A stretch of 64,000 nucleotides of DNA from Eretmocerus hayati. Taxonomy: Eukaryota > Arthropoda > Insecta > Hymenoptera > Aphelinidae. The DNA lies in assembly GCA_029851415.1 (NCBI GenBank), contig CM056743.1, forward strand, positions 94,152,501 through 94,216,500. Direction: 5' to 3'. This document shows positions 18,714 through 30,707 of this stretch, in pieces (the stretch's first letter is position 1; each line of letters starts with the position of its first letter). The notes below the pieces were generated by a model that saw nothing but the letters and a program-made list of their open reading frames with translations, ran no database searches and was not told the DNA's origin. A program made the position numbers and the translations under genes.

Positions 18714-20440
18714 GTCGGGGAGAGCGGGCGCGGGTGGGGGCCGGTTGTCGAAAAGCTTGCCCCGTGGTGGCTCACTATTTCGCGTGTCGTCTGCTGGGTT
18801 AGCAGTTACGCGTGATGCAGCTGTTAGCCACAGTAAGATTGGGCTGTTATGCGTGATGCGGCGTGCTCAGTGTCGTAGTTCACTACAACTTGACCACATG
18901 GACTAAAGGAACTTTTGGCGCTCATCTGGGAATCGTGTATGAAGTGCATGTACTATTACGAATGGACGTTTATATGTTTGATATCTTAATTGTGTTCTAT
19001 GTAAATTTTGCGTGTTGCGATTGAATACTATATACCTCTGAGTAACCTTCATGTTACATGAATAAGTCTTGTTATAAATACTACATCATTTCTTATCGTA
19101 AAATTAGAGAATGCCTCATACAATATAATATATACTTATAATAAATCTGTCAATCCACTTACACACACATATATATACATATATATTCTCCAAGGCAAGG
19201 TTTCTTTTTTTTCTTTTTAATTAAAAAAAAAAGGAGAACAAATTTTCTGAGAGTCAAAATGCATGAAATGGAGTATTCGTATCATGGCAATCCTATACAA
19301 CCTACATATGTTTTATTTATTTATCTATTTTCATATTTATTAATTTATTTACTAATCATCATATATATATATATATTCATTTTTTTTCTCTATATATATT
19401 CCCAAAATGTTCGAATTCCAAAATTCATTCGAAACAATATTGTGAAATTACAGGTAAACTCGTCTTTTTTTTTCTTCTTGTTAGGTCATCGTGAAAAGAA
19501 AAATCCCTAATATTAATTCTATATCTTACATCTAAATAATATTACTACTAATATTATAAATTACAGTCATAATAAATATGATCTGGAGGGAGTGCAGAAC
19601 ATCATCTCCTCCGTATGCTATTACGTACGCATATATCATCTTCAAAATTCTCCAAAAAAAAAGAGAAAAATTGAATATATATGTTCTGGAACATCGCACG
19701 TTGTCACTTCTGTCGTCCAGCGTTTATACCCGTCACTTGGGTGTTGAGTTATTTCCAATATGCGGCCAACTGGTCCGCATGAGTTATGCGTGATTGACAT
19801 CGGTCTAAGATCTTACGGATAGTCTACGTCTTGTGTCGGTAATAAAGATGATTGTGGGTGCAATTGTGGTGAAACATGTATAAATGAGGGCTGGGAGTAA
19901 TGAGGTTATTAGTGGTACAAGGGCTTGAGTCCCAAAGGTAGACTTTGGAATGATGGGGGGGGGGGGGGTTGGTGTTTATGTTCTCTGTACGGTACTTATT
20001 TGGGGCGGGTGTTGTGTTGTATCTGTTTGGATGATACTGGGTGCATTTTGTCTCTTAATTCCAAGCGTATTAGTATTTTCCTAGTATGTTATTTTGTCAA
20101 ACCGAAATGTTCCTATGCAATGTATAGGGTTTCAAAGGAGGATTCAGAAGAACTATGGAGACCTATGAAGAACCATGGAGAACTGAAATTTGAATTCTTA
20201 TCATAGATGTTTTAAAACCGGTAAATTCTGATCCTCTCTGATTTTGATATTAAACAGGAGTGATGGCTGCGAGTGAAATGTTATCCTGAATTCATGAAGT
20301 CACTTTCTGTAGAATCGTTGAATCTCCGGCGAGCACCTAATTACAAAGACATGATTTGAGAAATTAAAGATTAAGCCACGATACTATTGAAGATCCATTT
20401 CTGGACTGTTGATGTGAAACCAATAGATGTTGTCTTTATA
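18714..20440. other. Non-coding interior of copy B
   Basis: Counterpart of 8725-10221: AT-rich with TA and T runs at about 19080-19560. No gene on the coding strand. Confidence 0.5.
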
Positions 20441-21814
20441 TCATTCCAATATTGGTCTGAATTTTCTGGAGGTAGGAAGTGGAAAAGTCGCGAGAGAACT
20501 ATCACCTAAGGTTCGAGTCCTCAGTGGTGTATATATCCTGCTAATACTCTGGAGAAGCTTTTTCTTATCGGTTGATGTTATGAAAGGTTCTGAGCTACCT
20601 GTTTTGAGCGACAAATATTTCGAAAGAAAATATTCGATCAAGCATTTTGATATAAAATATGGTCGGGGTTTTCCCTGGATCTTTGTTTTGATGGGATTTC
20701 TGGAGTATTCATCAGACGCTCGTATCGAGTTTACGGATTTTGTGGACGTTGCATTAAGATATTCCATTCTTGTATGGAGGATCGGTTTTTCACTGTCTCT
20801 CAGCATCGTTAAGACATTGGGACGGTTATCATTGTGTCTGACACACTTTGAATTTCTGAGACTAATGCTTATCCTTTCGTAAGAACCGATCTGTGTGCAC
20901 TGATTTCTAGAATTCAATGGAAGTTCAGGAGGGTTTCGGGAAGTTTCAGGTAGAGTACCATCACATTCGGGATTAGTCGGTTCTGGTCTATCATCATCGT
21001 GATAGAACCTTTCATCTGAAATGATTTGGATTTGTTGATCATCTGTCTTAAGCTGCTGGGTGGAGCAAAATTCTTTGGAGGGTTCAAGGAAAGTTTGACT
21101 GATTTGAATCCCTTCTGGTTGACGTTTCTGATCATCTATGTATTTTGCGTCGAGTATGGTTGTCACTTTTTCGCAAGTGAAAGTAATTGATATGCCACAT
21201 TCTCTGAAATATTCGAAAAGTGCATTTCTATCTCGAAAATATTGGAATGGATTTGAAATGAAGAGATGCAGGTCATTTAGAGTGTTTGGTTTCTGGGTGA
21301 TGGTCCGGGAGTCCATGAGAAATGAGACTACGATTTTTAGTTCATTTGGAAGATTTTGAATATATTTCAGTCTTGCGAGCGCGTCTAAATTTCTGTAAAG
21401 CTGATGGTAAATTGGATCGACAGGAAGGTATGGATCGGTAAGAAAATTGTGACGTGCATCGTTGAGAATTTCATGCAACTGAGTATATACTATCTCAAAA
21501 TGGTTATAATTTACATTAATAATCTTTTGACATAATTTATCAAAAACAGTTGTTCTGATGAAACATTCCAATACGTGTTCAGTTATTTCGTCTACGGATG
21601 TAAATTTGAAATTTTCAAAAGCATGAAAGGCTGATCCGGACAGATGATCAAGGATATGACTTATCAAACTTTTATCGAAGTATTGATATGGGGCAATGCA
21701 TTATGCTTCGATAACACGAGCAATGAATTCTACAGGGTTGATGTTGTGTCCGTCGAATGGCACAAGGCACTCCTCAACTGCATCGCGGGGATATTCGAAA
21801 ATGGGGTCCTTCAT
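20441..21814 (-). pseudogene. Gag-like gene, copy B, with one in-frame stop
   Basis: The frame from ATG 21814 to the stop near 20441 parallels the intact gag of copy A almost residue for residue, including HILDHLSGSAFHAFENF and LARLKYIQNLPNELKI. A TAA at 21703-21701 interrupts it 37 codons after the start, so only an internal ATG at 21667 opens the remaining 408 codons. No frameshift is seen. The damage fits the older age suggested by the more divergent LTRs of copy B. Confidence 0.75.
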
Positions 21815-22294
21815 TTTTGTTGATACGTCAATTCATGGAAGATTCAAATCATTTTATACAGAGAATGGCGAGCATTTTTGCGCTGTGGCATCTGCAATGG
21901 CTATGATGTCCATAAAAGATTCATTTAATCCAGAACAGAAAAGGCCATTGTTGGTTTAGGAATTTCGCGTTTTCGGGTCGTAATGAGTTATATGTTACAC
22001 CACTTGGGGTTATGAGCTACGAGACATGCGTTACGTGTTACTAGAAGTGATGTGTGGAGTCGGGAATTTGATATGACAGAGATTCGTCAGTTTCACAGTA
22101 CAAGTTCGTCGAGTCAGTAAGAAGGACAATGTTGCAATATCGCAGAACGATTTTGCAGGATGTAAATTTAGGAGTTGAACAAGGTTAGTGCAACAATATG
22201 CTCCTACAGCTATGACAGATGAACTGATGTTCAAAGATACACATTGATTCAATAAGCAAGTGCAACAATATGTTCCCCACAAGGGATGCCAAAA

Positions 22295-22437
22295 TGTTAT
22301 GACCGGAACTGATGGGTCCGGGTGACAAATATATTTATTTTAGAGTGGGTTTTTTGGACATTGAAGGGCGGCCTGCCCTGTTGCACTCACCTTATTCAAA
22401 AATGTAGACAAGTAGACAATGTAGAAAAGTATATATA

Positions 22438-22483
<46 letters not shown>

Positions 22484-22996
22484 GTTCAAATTTTGAAAAA
22501 TGAAATATGCATATTAATCATCAGGGAAAAGGTCAATTTAATTAATGAATATTAATTTGAGAATAATTCGATTTATATGCTAATTTTGAATTGGACAATA
22601 CAAAGGTAACAACGATAGATTTAATATACTAAACATGAATGGTAGATTTTCTTAGAGTTACAATTATGTTGATACTAAATTCTACTCGAGGATTCCCAGC
22701 TCTGCGGGTCAAGATATCCTGGAGGCTGATAGACAGGTTGATTAGCTCGTTCTCGGGATGACGCCGGAGATGCGCGGCGGGATTCAGTCGACTCAGTTTC
22801 TCACTTAGACATTTACTTTGTCGTGCTCAACACTTGGGTAAAATTTGCGCGTGAGTTTAAGAGTTACGTTTCAAGACTGATCCATCAACTGCTGTTGACA
22901 CTCAATTTTCATAGCTTTGTGGTTATGAAATTTTGACCCGGTTTTTTGGCCGTGCGCGTAACTCGGAGTTACTGTGGGTTACGCGCACAGCGACAT
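22295..22996 (-). repeat. 5' LTR of copy B, truncated by Gypsy pol
   Basis: It starts TGTTATGACCGG and follows the LTR sequence to GCGACA at about 22996, where the family consensus would continue with AACAATGCG. Instead ATACCGGTCAGG of a reverse transcriptase gene begins. It contains a TG/TA microsatellite at about 22432-22480. Confidence 0.85.
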
Positions 22997-25900
22997 ACCG
23001 GTCAGGACCAAACAGTATAAATTCCCCCACGCGTACAAAGACGAGATCGATAAGCAAGTTCAAGACTTACTTGATCGCGGGATCATTTGTCATTCTTCTT
23101 CTCCGTACAATAATCCAGTATGGCTGGTTGAGAAGAAACCCGATTCACAAGGGAACCCAAAATGGCGCATGGTGTTAGATTTTTGAGCTCTTAACGACAA
23201 AACTATCGGAGACGCTTACCCGCTGCCAAATATTACTGAGATATTTGACCAAGTTGGGGGTGCCAAGTACTTTAGCGTACTGGACTTAGCGGCGGGGTAT
23301 CACCAGCTACGGGTAGACGAAAGGGATGCTCACAAGGGTGCATTTTCGACTAACAAAGGGCACTTCCATTTTTTGAGAATGAGCTTCGGTCTTTGTAACG
23401 CTACAGCTTCTTTTCAACGATTAATGGACCAATTATTGAAAGGGCTCGAAGGTATATTTTGGTATTCAGATGACATTGTGGTATTTTCAAATACCTTAGA
23501 AGAGCACAAAGAGAGGCTTGAAAGGCTCTTCACCAGGTTGAGGAAAGCGTCCTTGAAATTACAAGTCGATAAGTGCGAATTCTTGAAGAGAGAAGTAAGA
23601 TACCTAGGACACATATTAAGCGAGACCGGACTCAGAGTAGATCCTGCCAAGGTCTCGGCGGTCTCCGAATTTCCGGTACCCAAAACGGTCAGGAATGTTC
23701 GAGGGTTTCTGGGTCTAGCCGGATATTATAGGAGGTTCATAAAAGATTTTGCTACAATTGCAAAGCCGCTGACTAAGCTACTCCAAAAAGGAATCGAATT
23801 CGAATGGGGAGAAGAAGAGCAAAATTCCTTCGTCACTCTGAAAAACGCATTGTGCACAGCGCCGGTGCTCAGGTTTCCAGACCTGGATTCCGACTACCTC
23901 ATTACCACAGATGGGTCGAAAACGGCCGTGGGAAGAATATTGTCTCAAGGCGTAATCGGGAAGGACCAATCGATCGCGTATACATCTAGAGCTTTGAGAC
24001 CCAACGAAATTCATTACGAGACGTACGAAATAGAAGCGCTAGCCATCGTCCATTCGGCCAAGGCGTTCCGATCATACATCTATGGTCGTAAGGTGACATT
24101 CATCACCGACCATCAGCCCTTGCTTTGGTTCAAGTCAGCGGATTTGAACACGCGCGTACAAGAGTGGAGATTTCAGCTCTCGCAATATAATTACACTATC
24201 GTGTACAAGAGTGGCAAGCTCAACAGCAATGCCGATGCTCTCAGTCGAAATCCCGTCGAGGAATCCCGAGTCCACGTGGTGACAAGGTCGCAACAGAAGA
24301 GGATAGAACAGAGGAGCATCGAGCCGCCTCGTGCTTCTCAACAATCGCAGGTACCGGTTACCGTCGCAACCCGCAACAGCGAAGCGGAGGTCGTCGAACT
24401 TCCAGTTTCGCCTACCTCTCCGACCCTTGTTCCAGCCGCGAATGGCAAAACACTTGCCCTAACAGATCTAAACGCCGAAACGAACGAAAACGCGGGTGCC
24501 CTAGTAAGCGAAACTGTAGTACTTCATAAGGTCGTAGTTACTAGTAAGGAGTCCTTCCAGTACAAGACGGGTAATCTAGTCTGTTTCATTACTTCTGACG
24601 GTGAACCTTGCGACCAAGGGACCTTAACCTTGATTAAACACCAAGTCGTAGGTCCCTTTGAACCTACAAACGTAGGTGAGGTGAACGCACATAGGAGACA
24701 CAACGGAAAGTCTGTTTATTCCGCGTGTATACGAGGACACGTTCCAGTTTCATTGGAAATCTTGCGTCACAACATTCATAAAACCATGAGTGTTCTGCGA
24801 GAATTGCTTGCAGATCGCAAGCAAACGGACGTGAACATTGCTCAGAGTAAAAACATCGAGAATTTGAGTTGGTTAGAAGTAACAGATATTTTAGACTTAG
24901 TATTTAGGCACAGCAAAATAAGAGTAATAGTTTGTTTAGGAACCCTTACTTATGTAGCCCCGGAAGAGAGAGACGATATATTTTATGAAATGCACGAATC
25001 ACCTATCGGTGGTCATCGCGGCGTTTCCAAAACTTATAATCGCATCCGGCAGCAATATCATTGGGAAGGCCTAAAAGAGGACATACACCGATGCATTCAA
25101 CAATGCCTCAAATGTCAACTGAAGAAGCTCGTGCGCCTCAAAACTCGACAACCTATGATCATTACCGACACACCAGGTACCGTGTTCGACAAAATAGCTT
25201 TAGACATTGTAGGTCCTGTCACGCGCACTAAAAGTGGAAACGAATATATTTTGACCATGCAAGACCAACTCTCGAAATTTTGCATGGCTGTTCCATTGTC
25301 TAACACTCTCGCATCGACCATTGCGGACGCGTTTATCAAGAGGTTCATCTGTATATTTGGGGCACCTAAGGTAATACTGGCCGATCAAGGCAGGAACTTT
25401 CTGAGTAACTTGATGGGGAGAGTTGCAAAAAGGTTCAAAATCAAACGCGTAAAGACAACGAGTTTCAATCCAGCTGCTAATGGCTCTTTAGAAAGGTCAC
25501 ATCACGCTTTAGCAGAATTCCTCAAGCAATACACCGATGCTGACCACGAATGGGATGAGTCCGTTGACCTCGCGACTCTGAATTATAATAGTTGCGTTCA
25601 CGCTAGCACAAAACACACTCCTTACGAAATAGTTTTCGGTCATTTACCTCGACTACCTTCGAACGAGCCCCTCAAGGAAAGCGACTTGGTTCCCACATAC
25701 AAGGGATACTTAATCGACTTAGTCACGCGACTCACTGGATTACGTAAGCTAGCTTATGACCATCTCCTGACCTCAAAGGTAAAATCCAAGGCACGCTACG
25801 ACCAGAGAGCCAACCCTGTCAATTTCAAGCTCGGAGACTGCGTATTCCTACTTACCGGTCCTAAGCCCGGGAAATTCGGGGACCATTACTCTGGTCCATT

Positions 25901-26027
25901 CAAAATAATTGAGGTGCGATCGCGAAATAATGTCCGCATTCAGATGGCGAAAACTGCTAAGGTGGTCCATACGAATCGCCTCCGCATTTCTCATATCAAC
26001 GTTGAAGAAATCAAAAATAAAAAATAA
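22997..26027 (+). pseudogene. Gypsy-type Pol fragment: reverse transcriptase, RNase H, integrase
   Basis: The frame is continuous except for one TGA at 23184-23186. Reverse transcriptase landmarks are VLDLAAGYHQ and the catalytic FWYSDDIV (YSDD, unusual beside the more common YVDD/YLDD). RNase H has TTDGSK, an ETYEIEAL Glu and TDHQPL. Integrase has the HHCC zinc module (H...H...CIQQCLKCQ), catalytic Asp in DKIALDIVGP and ILADQGRNF, Glu in GSLERSHHAL, and a C-terminal GPFKI motif. About 1,010 codons are present; gag, protease and the first reverse transcriptase strands are missing. Apart from the TGA the enzyme motifs look intact, implying decay by one point mutation after 5' loss. A splice acceptor and the first envelope gene follow within 25 bases. 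Confidence 0.85.
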
Positions 26028-26033
26028 TATTCC

Positions 26034-26043
26034 TTGATTTCAG
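26034..26043 (+). promoter_or_regulatory. Splice acceptor before the Env-like gene
   Basis: CTTGATTTCAG ends at 26043, eight bases before the first ATG at 26051. It suggests that this gene is translated from a spliced subgenomic mRNA, as in errantiviruses. Confidence 0.5.
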
Positions 26044-26050
26044 GTGGACC

Positions 26051-27673
26051 ATGATGCTCACCTGGAGTATTACCCTGTCTGTGCTAGCCGTGACTCAGCC
26101 ACGTCCACCTTCTGGGAATCTTTTAGAAACACCCTCGATATATTTTCAATACCAAACTAACGTGCAGTTTGTTGCCAAATATTGGAATGGGTTTACCAAG
26201 ATAAATTTTGATCTTTTGGGACATGACCCGTTGAATGAAACTATTCTTGCGAACGTAGAAAGAATTTGTAACAACTACTACGATTTGTGTAACACGTTTC
26301 GCGACGAGCTTGTTTCTATCCCACCTATGCTGAGTCTAGCCAAATCACATAGGGACCATTTAAAACTTACCATGCCGCAATACAGCCCGCACATGTCACG
26401 CGATTTGCTAGAACCAGTTTTTCGGATCGAACAAAACAAATTCAGTTTGGGCTCCGAGGAACTATGCCGGATATTTTCTAATGTGACTTTGCATGAAAAT
26501 TTCTTACTTGATAACGGAACAGCCCTGTACACCCTCCAATCCTGGGTGAGTAACGTCATTCAAGGTTTACGTCTACACGTCGATCTACTTTACGGATTAA
26601 CATCCATGCTAGAATCGATCAATGTCAACGAATTGCACGAAGATTTATTTGACTCGGCGACCATCAATCAAATAAGGGCCATTGTTGTTTCAAAAAAGCC
26701 AGGTTTGGAGTTGCCCAGGAATTTCTACGACAGGTTGAGCGAGATACACTCTCTGTACTCCGGAGAGACCCTGTTCATTTACGTAAAGATTCCATTGTAT
26801 TCGCCGCAAATCTATTCTCTTTACCAAATGTATTCAGTACCATGGTTTACAAACATTGGTCCACCCATAAGTGTAATGCCTAGAAGCAAGTTCATCGTCG
26901 CGAACTGTAACAATACCGATCATAGTTTCGTCAACGAAGTGGACGAGTGCATCCAACCTCCGAGTGGTATGAAATGCCCGCTCTCGCATCCATGGTATCA
27001 GTCTTCATGTGAATATTCTTATTTGACACGCAACCTGACGAGCGTTCCACGCGACTGCCCTATAACTTATCATCAAGACAGACGTGCAGTATGGACTCAG
27101 CTCAATAAAGAATCTAAGTGGCTCTACTCGGTGCCAAGTTCGCAAACATTATCAATTACCTGTCAAAACAGTGCCCAATCCTTTTGGAATATTCAAGGAA
27201 TCGGACTTCTCTCCCTGCCGCTCGGGTGCGACGCTCGCTCATATGAGTCACGGCTAGTACCCCCACAAAGACCGGTAAAATTTCCAAATACTCCCTGTAT
27301 ACCCCCTCCCAATAGTCCACGGAACGACGATGAAACCTCTAGTTGGCATGTCAAAAATGTTGAGTCCCAGGCATTGCCTTGGTGTATAGTTGCTGGCCTT
27401 TTTGTCATTATGTTAGTTAGCCTCTGCCTATGTAAAATTCCTCGCAACAAGAAACGACCTGATATCACAGTAATCAGTCCCGAATTGATCAGCCTCATAA
27501 ACAGGCAATATTTGGGGAACCATCATCCTTTCGAGGGATGGGACACCAGGGATTATGTGCCAATCTATGATGTGCCTTCTTGGCCTCCTAGGAGGGTCGA
27601 GGTCATGAGAACCTTTAGAAGGTCGATGATCAATGAGCCTGCGACGCGTAATTTTAGAAGTAGCTCTCCTTAA
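26051..27673 (+). CDS. Env-like membrane glycoprotein (F-type candidate)
   Basis: An intact frame of 540 residues, with two ATGs in tandem at 26051 and 26054. It starts with a signal-like hydrophobic stretch (LTWSITLSVLAV). The ectodomain has several N-glycosylation sequons (NET, NVT, NGT, NNT, NLT), a block resembling the Gypsy-env/baculovirus F family (LFIYVKIPLYSPQIYSLYQM) and clustered Cys (ECIQPPSGMKCP, SSCEYSYL, RDCPI). A transmembrane segment PWCIVAGLFVIMLVSLCLCK lies near residues 445-465, with a basic cytoplasmic tail of about 75 residues. No furin-type cleavage site or fusion peptide is obvious, so fusion competence is doubtful. The family call is moderate; that it is a type I membrane glycoprotein is well supported. 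Confidence 0.65.
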   Translation: MMLTWSITLSVLAVTQPRPPSGNLLETPSIYFQYQTNVQFVAKYWNGFTKINFDLLGHDPLNETILANVERICNNYYDLCNTFRDELVSIPPMLSLAKSHRDHLKLTMPQYSPHMSRDLLEPVFRIEQNKFSLGSEELCRIFSNVTLHENFLLDNGTALYTLQSWVSNVIQGLRLHVDLLYGLTSMLESINVNELHEDLFDSATINQIRAIVVSKKPGLELPRNFYDRLSEIHSLYSGETLFIYVKIPLYSPQIYSLYQMYSVPWFTNIGPPISVMPRSKFIVANCNNTDHSFVNEVDECIQPPSGMKCPLSHPWYQSSCEYSYLTRNLTSVPRDCPITYHQDRRAVWTQLNKESKWLYSVPSSQTLSITCQNSAQSFWNIQGIGLLSLPLGCDARSYESRLVPPQRPVKFPNTPCIPPPNSPRNDDETSSWHVKNVESQALPWCIVAGLFVIMLVSLCLCKIPRNKKRPDITVISPELISLINRQYLGNHHPFEGWDTRDYVPIYDVPSWPPRRVEVMRTFRRSMINEPATRNFRSSSP

Positions 27674-27739
27674 GTCTAGAACTTGTCGGTCAAGTACAGC
27701 TCAGCCGATCCCTGGACTATTATGCAACCCTCAAATTTT

Positions 27740-27749
27740 TCTGTTACAG
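27740..27749 (+). promoter_or_regulatory. Splice acceptor before the chuvirus-like glycoprotein gene
   Basis: A pyrimidine tract TTTTTCTGTTACAG ends at 27749 and the ATG follows directly at 27750. The position implies a second, separate spliced mRNA for the second envelope gene. Confidence 0.5.
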
Positions 27750-29890
27750 ATGAACGAAAGGGGAGGAATTATTGAACGAGCAAAATGCATGATTGCCGTA
27801 ATTTTGTTAGCTCCGGCCGTTGTCAACGGACTGATTGGTTATGATTGCGGTTCAAAATCCTTAAATGTAACGACCTTGTCCTTATTAGATATAGATAAGT
27901 GCGACATTCCCGATAACCATGTACAGACAATGGATAAATATGTTCAATGGTTACAAATTAATGAGTTTATAGAAGCACCTGTCATACAATGTAAGGTGGA
28001 GATTTCGCGAACCGTTATGAAATGTGGGATGTTTAGCCATGTGTCCACGGTATTGCACGGTGATTTCAACGAACACATTCAAGAAGTAAATGCTCAAACC
28101 TGTCAAGAGATGCATGTGAGCGGATTTTATGTGCTACCTGGTGGACAAACGGTTCGTGGACTCAAAGCCAATGGCAATCCTATCATTCACCCTATGATCT
28201 TGGCTGGTGATGTTAGTAGCGATGGCTCTTGAAGCGGAGCCAGTTACGCCGATCCGTACGGATCTTGAAGTAACGTCGCGGTGCAGGGACGCGTGAAGAT
28301 CACCCTGAACGCCAACAAGGCGACCGTTGACGTAGATAAAAATCACATCATTTTGAAATCCGGCACTGTTTGCGTTTTATCCGATAGTTCATGTATAGAT
28401 CCGCACGACGGCCAGAGTTATTGGCGTCCCTTGCCGGCCGACGTGTGCGGGTTCAATAAATATAGTATTCTATACGAGGGACAAGTTCAGCGACTAACTG
28501 ATCCAAGTGTTAAGAATGCCGAAGTAGTCTATACCGTAACGACTCGCAATACCACTCTCGCGCTTACCGTACGTATGGAAGAGAAGGTTTGTGGTTACTC
28601 TGTACTGCGTACAGAGCATCCAAAGCTCGTGATATTTGAAACCACTAAAGGGAACAGTTTCGCGAATCACGAGAAGATCGTATCTATGAACCTCGATATG
28701 TTCGCTTATGTAAATTCAAAGTTCATCTATGTAGAAAGGTGGATGCGAACACAGTTCCAATCATTATATCAAGATGTAATCCAGGGCCGATGCGACTTGG
28801 AGCGCCAGATCCTCAAGAATACTCTTGCGATGGCTACCCTTTCTCCGGACGAATTCGCGTACACTCTCATGAAAGGTCCCGGTTACATGGCACTTGCAGC
28901 TGGCGAGGTCGTTCATATAGTGAAATGCATACCCATAGAGGTAAAATTAGAGCACGGAACCCAGTGCTATGCCGAGTTACAAGTTTCCCATAAGAATAAT
29001 ACCCTGTTCATGCAACCCCGTACCCACATTCTAAAGTCCCGAGGCATAGAAGTATCTTGCAACAATTTATTGCTTTCTGAATATTTTTAGGCGACCAGTG
29101 GTATAAAATCATGCCACGCCCTACAGAAAGCCAACCCTCTATGCAGATTAAACCCCTCACCAAACCCTCATGGTATTATGTTAACCCCGAATATTTGGCC
29201 ACTCCCGCAATATATACCGAAAGAGACCTGGATACATTGCGCGAGCGCATAATGTATCCGGTCGAAAGACAGGCCTTCTTGAACGAAATCGCACGCGAGA
29301 TGCATAATAGTCCCATTCACGACGCCGAAGGAGCTCTGATGAAGCTGTTCAACGAAAACGCTTTATCCAAATTGGCCCAAAACACTTGGGACAAAATATG
29401 GAATAAATTCATGACCTTCGGAACCGCGAGTGCCGGGGTAATCGCAATATTGATGATAATACATATCTTCAAATCAGTCGTCGACATTTTTATTCGCGGC
29501 TATACTCTCCATTCAATCTTCGGGTGGTCATTCCATTTGCTCGGAGCCGTCTGGAGTTCTCTTGCCCATTGCCTGGTCGTCTTCAACCACAAGAACGACG
29601 ATAACTCACCTCGTTCTGCAGAAGCAGAACAAGGGCGAGAGTTAATGCCCCTACCCACTTCACCCGAAGCTCCTGTATTAACGTCGGTCTCTCAGCCCAC
29701 TACTCCCTTGTATGAGCAAAAGCACTCTCGGAAATTCATGTCAAATGGTAACATATATACCGGCCCTATCGAAACCGAACCCTTGTACCCAAATATCCGC
29801 TCAGATGTGTCCATCACTCCAGTCCCTAGGACCAACATTGAATATACCGCTAGTCCCCACGCCGTACCCAAGCAACCCAAGTTTCAGTAA
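27750..29890 (+). pseudogene. Chuvirus-like glycoprotein gene, broken
   Basis: The N-terminus has a signal peptide (MIAVILLAPAVVNG) followed by IGYDCGSKSLNVTTLSLLDI with a nearby KCD, the pattern I associate with glycoproteins of the negative-strand Chuviridae. That family's glycoprotein genes are known to have been captured by insect LTR elements. The middle part (to about 29087) is a Cys-bearing ectodomain. The last part (29091-29890) carries a transmembrane segment (ASAGVIAILMIIHIF) and a long Pro-rich cytoplasmic tail. Lesions are in-frame TGA codons at 28230-28232 and 28266-28268 and a frame change in a T-rich stretch at about 29081-29090. The total span of about 714 codons is near the size I expect for the family. 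It cannot be made as a full protein without readthrough and frameshifting. Confidence 0.75.
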
Positions 29891-30707
29891 TAACGACCCC
29901 TCCACCCCGTTCTGTACCGCGTTCCAAGGAGAGAGTCTGCCATCGTTGGAGAAAGTTCCGAAACTCGATCATGGAACCCCAAGGTGGAGCTTCGGTTAGG
30001 GAAATCTTGCATTTCAATCGTGTTGTAGTCCAGATATTTAATCAATAAAATGGATAAGTTCGGAAAAAGCGGACTACCATCACTAGGCTACACACCTGTA
30101 ACGTGTTATTATAATGTTGAGTGTGGTTTGAGAATTGACTCATTTAAAATGATTTGTTTTAGCATAAAAAAAAAATAATAATAATAATAATCGCATAGAA
30201 TGCACAAAAAGGCAGAACCGAAATGGTTCAGTTGATTATTGAAGAATTTTAATTTTCTTTAACGGTTGAGTCGAATTTTTCTTTCACGTTTCTGAATTAA
30301 GTTTCTTTGTGAATTGAATTCCTCGTGGATCCCAAGGATAGGCATTTCCGAGTTGTAGCGATTATTCGGACTCCAATTCCGGGAACGTATGTGATTGTAT
30401 GGGACCCACGTATTGTTAATTAGCAGCGTTGAGAGTGTCGTGTGAATTTGATTATATGGTGAAGCGAAATATTATAACAGACATTGTATTGCGCGAATCG
30501 AGGCTGGTTCCGAACCTGATCTGTGATCTCGTGGCCAGTGTTTGTTATGTGTGGGGAATACAACGAATAAATCAGTTAGCTCGCTACAAACTTATACTCA
30601 TACATAATCCCAGAATAATTCACTTGTACACTCGCACTCAATTAATCCTGACGCAATGCACTTGTTGAGCTCATTCTGATGCCCAACAAGGTGTTTAAGG
30701 GTGGGGG
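29891..30707 (+). other. 3' untranslated region and polypurine tract of the Gypsy element
   Basis: AATAAA lies at 30044-30049. A (TAA)n run lies near 30173-30191. A purine tract AAGGGTGGGGG ends at 30707, directly against the LTR start TGTTATG, as expected for plus-strand priming. No credible gene is seen in this stretch of about 800 bases. Confidence 0.55.

Larger units (their letters stand above)
17211..22996 (-). mobile_element. Gag-only LTR retrotransposon, copy B (older, truncated)
   Basis: Sister of the element at 6988-12959, same orientation and gene order. The LTRs are 17211-17958 and 22295-22996; the second is cut at about 22996, where Gypsy pol sequence begins. Gag has a stop codon and the Cys-rich ORF is split at an A-tract. 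An extra block of about 77 bases near 22192-22268 is absent from copy A. The left flank reads ACTGT before TGTTATG; the right target duplication is lost. Confidence 0.88.

Noticed and set aside
28230..28268. Selenocysteine or programmed TGA readthrough in the glycoprotein gene
   Set aside because: The gene also has a downstream frame change and pol has a TGA too, so ordinary decay is simpler; no selenocysteine-type element was sought successfully.
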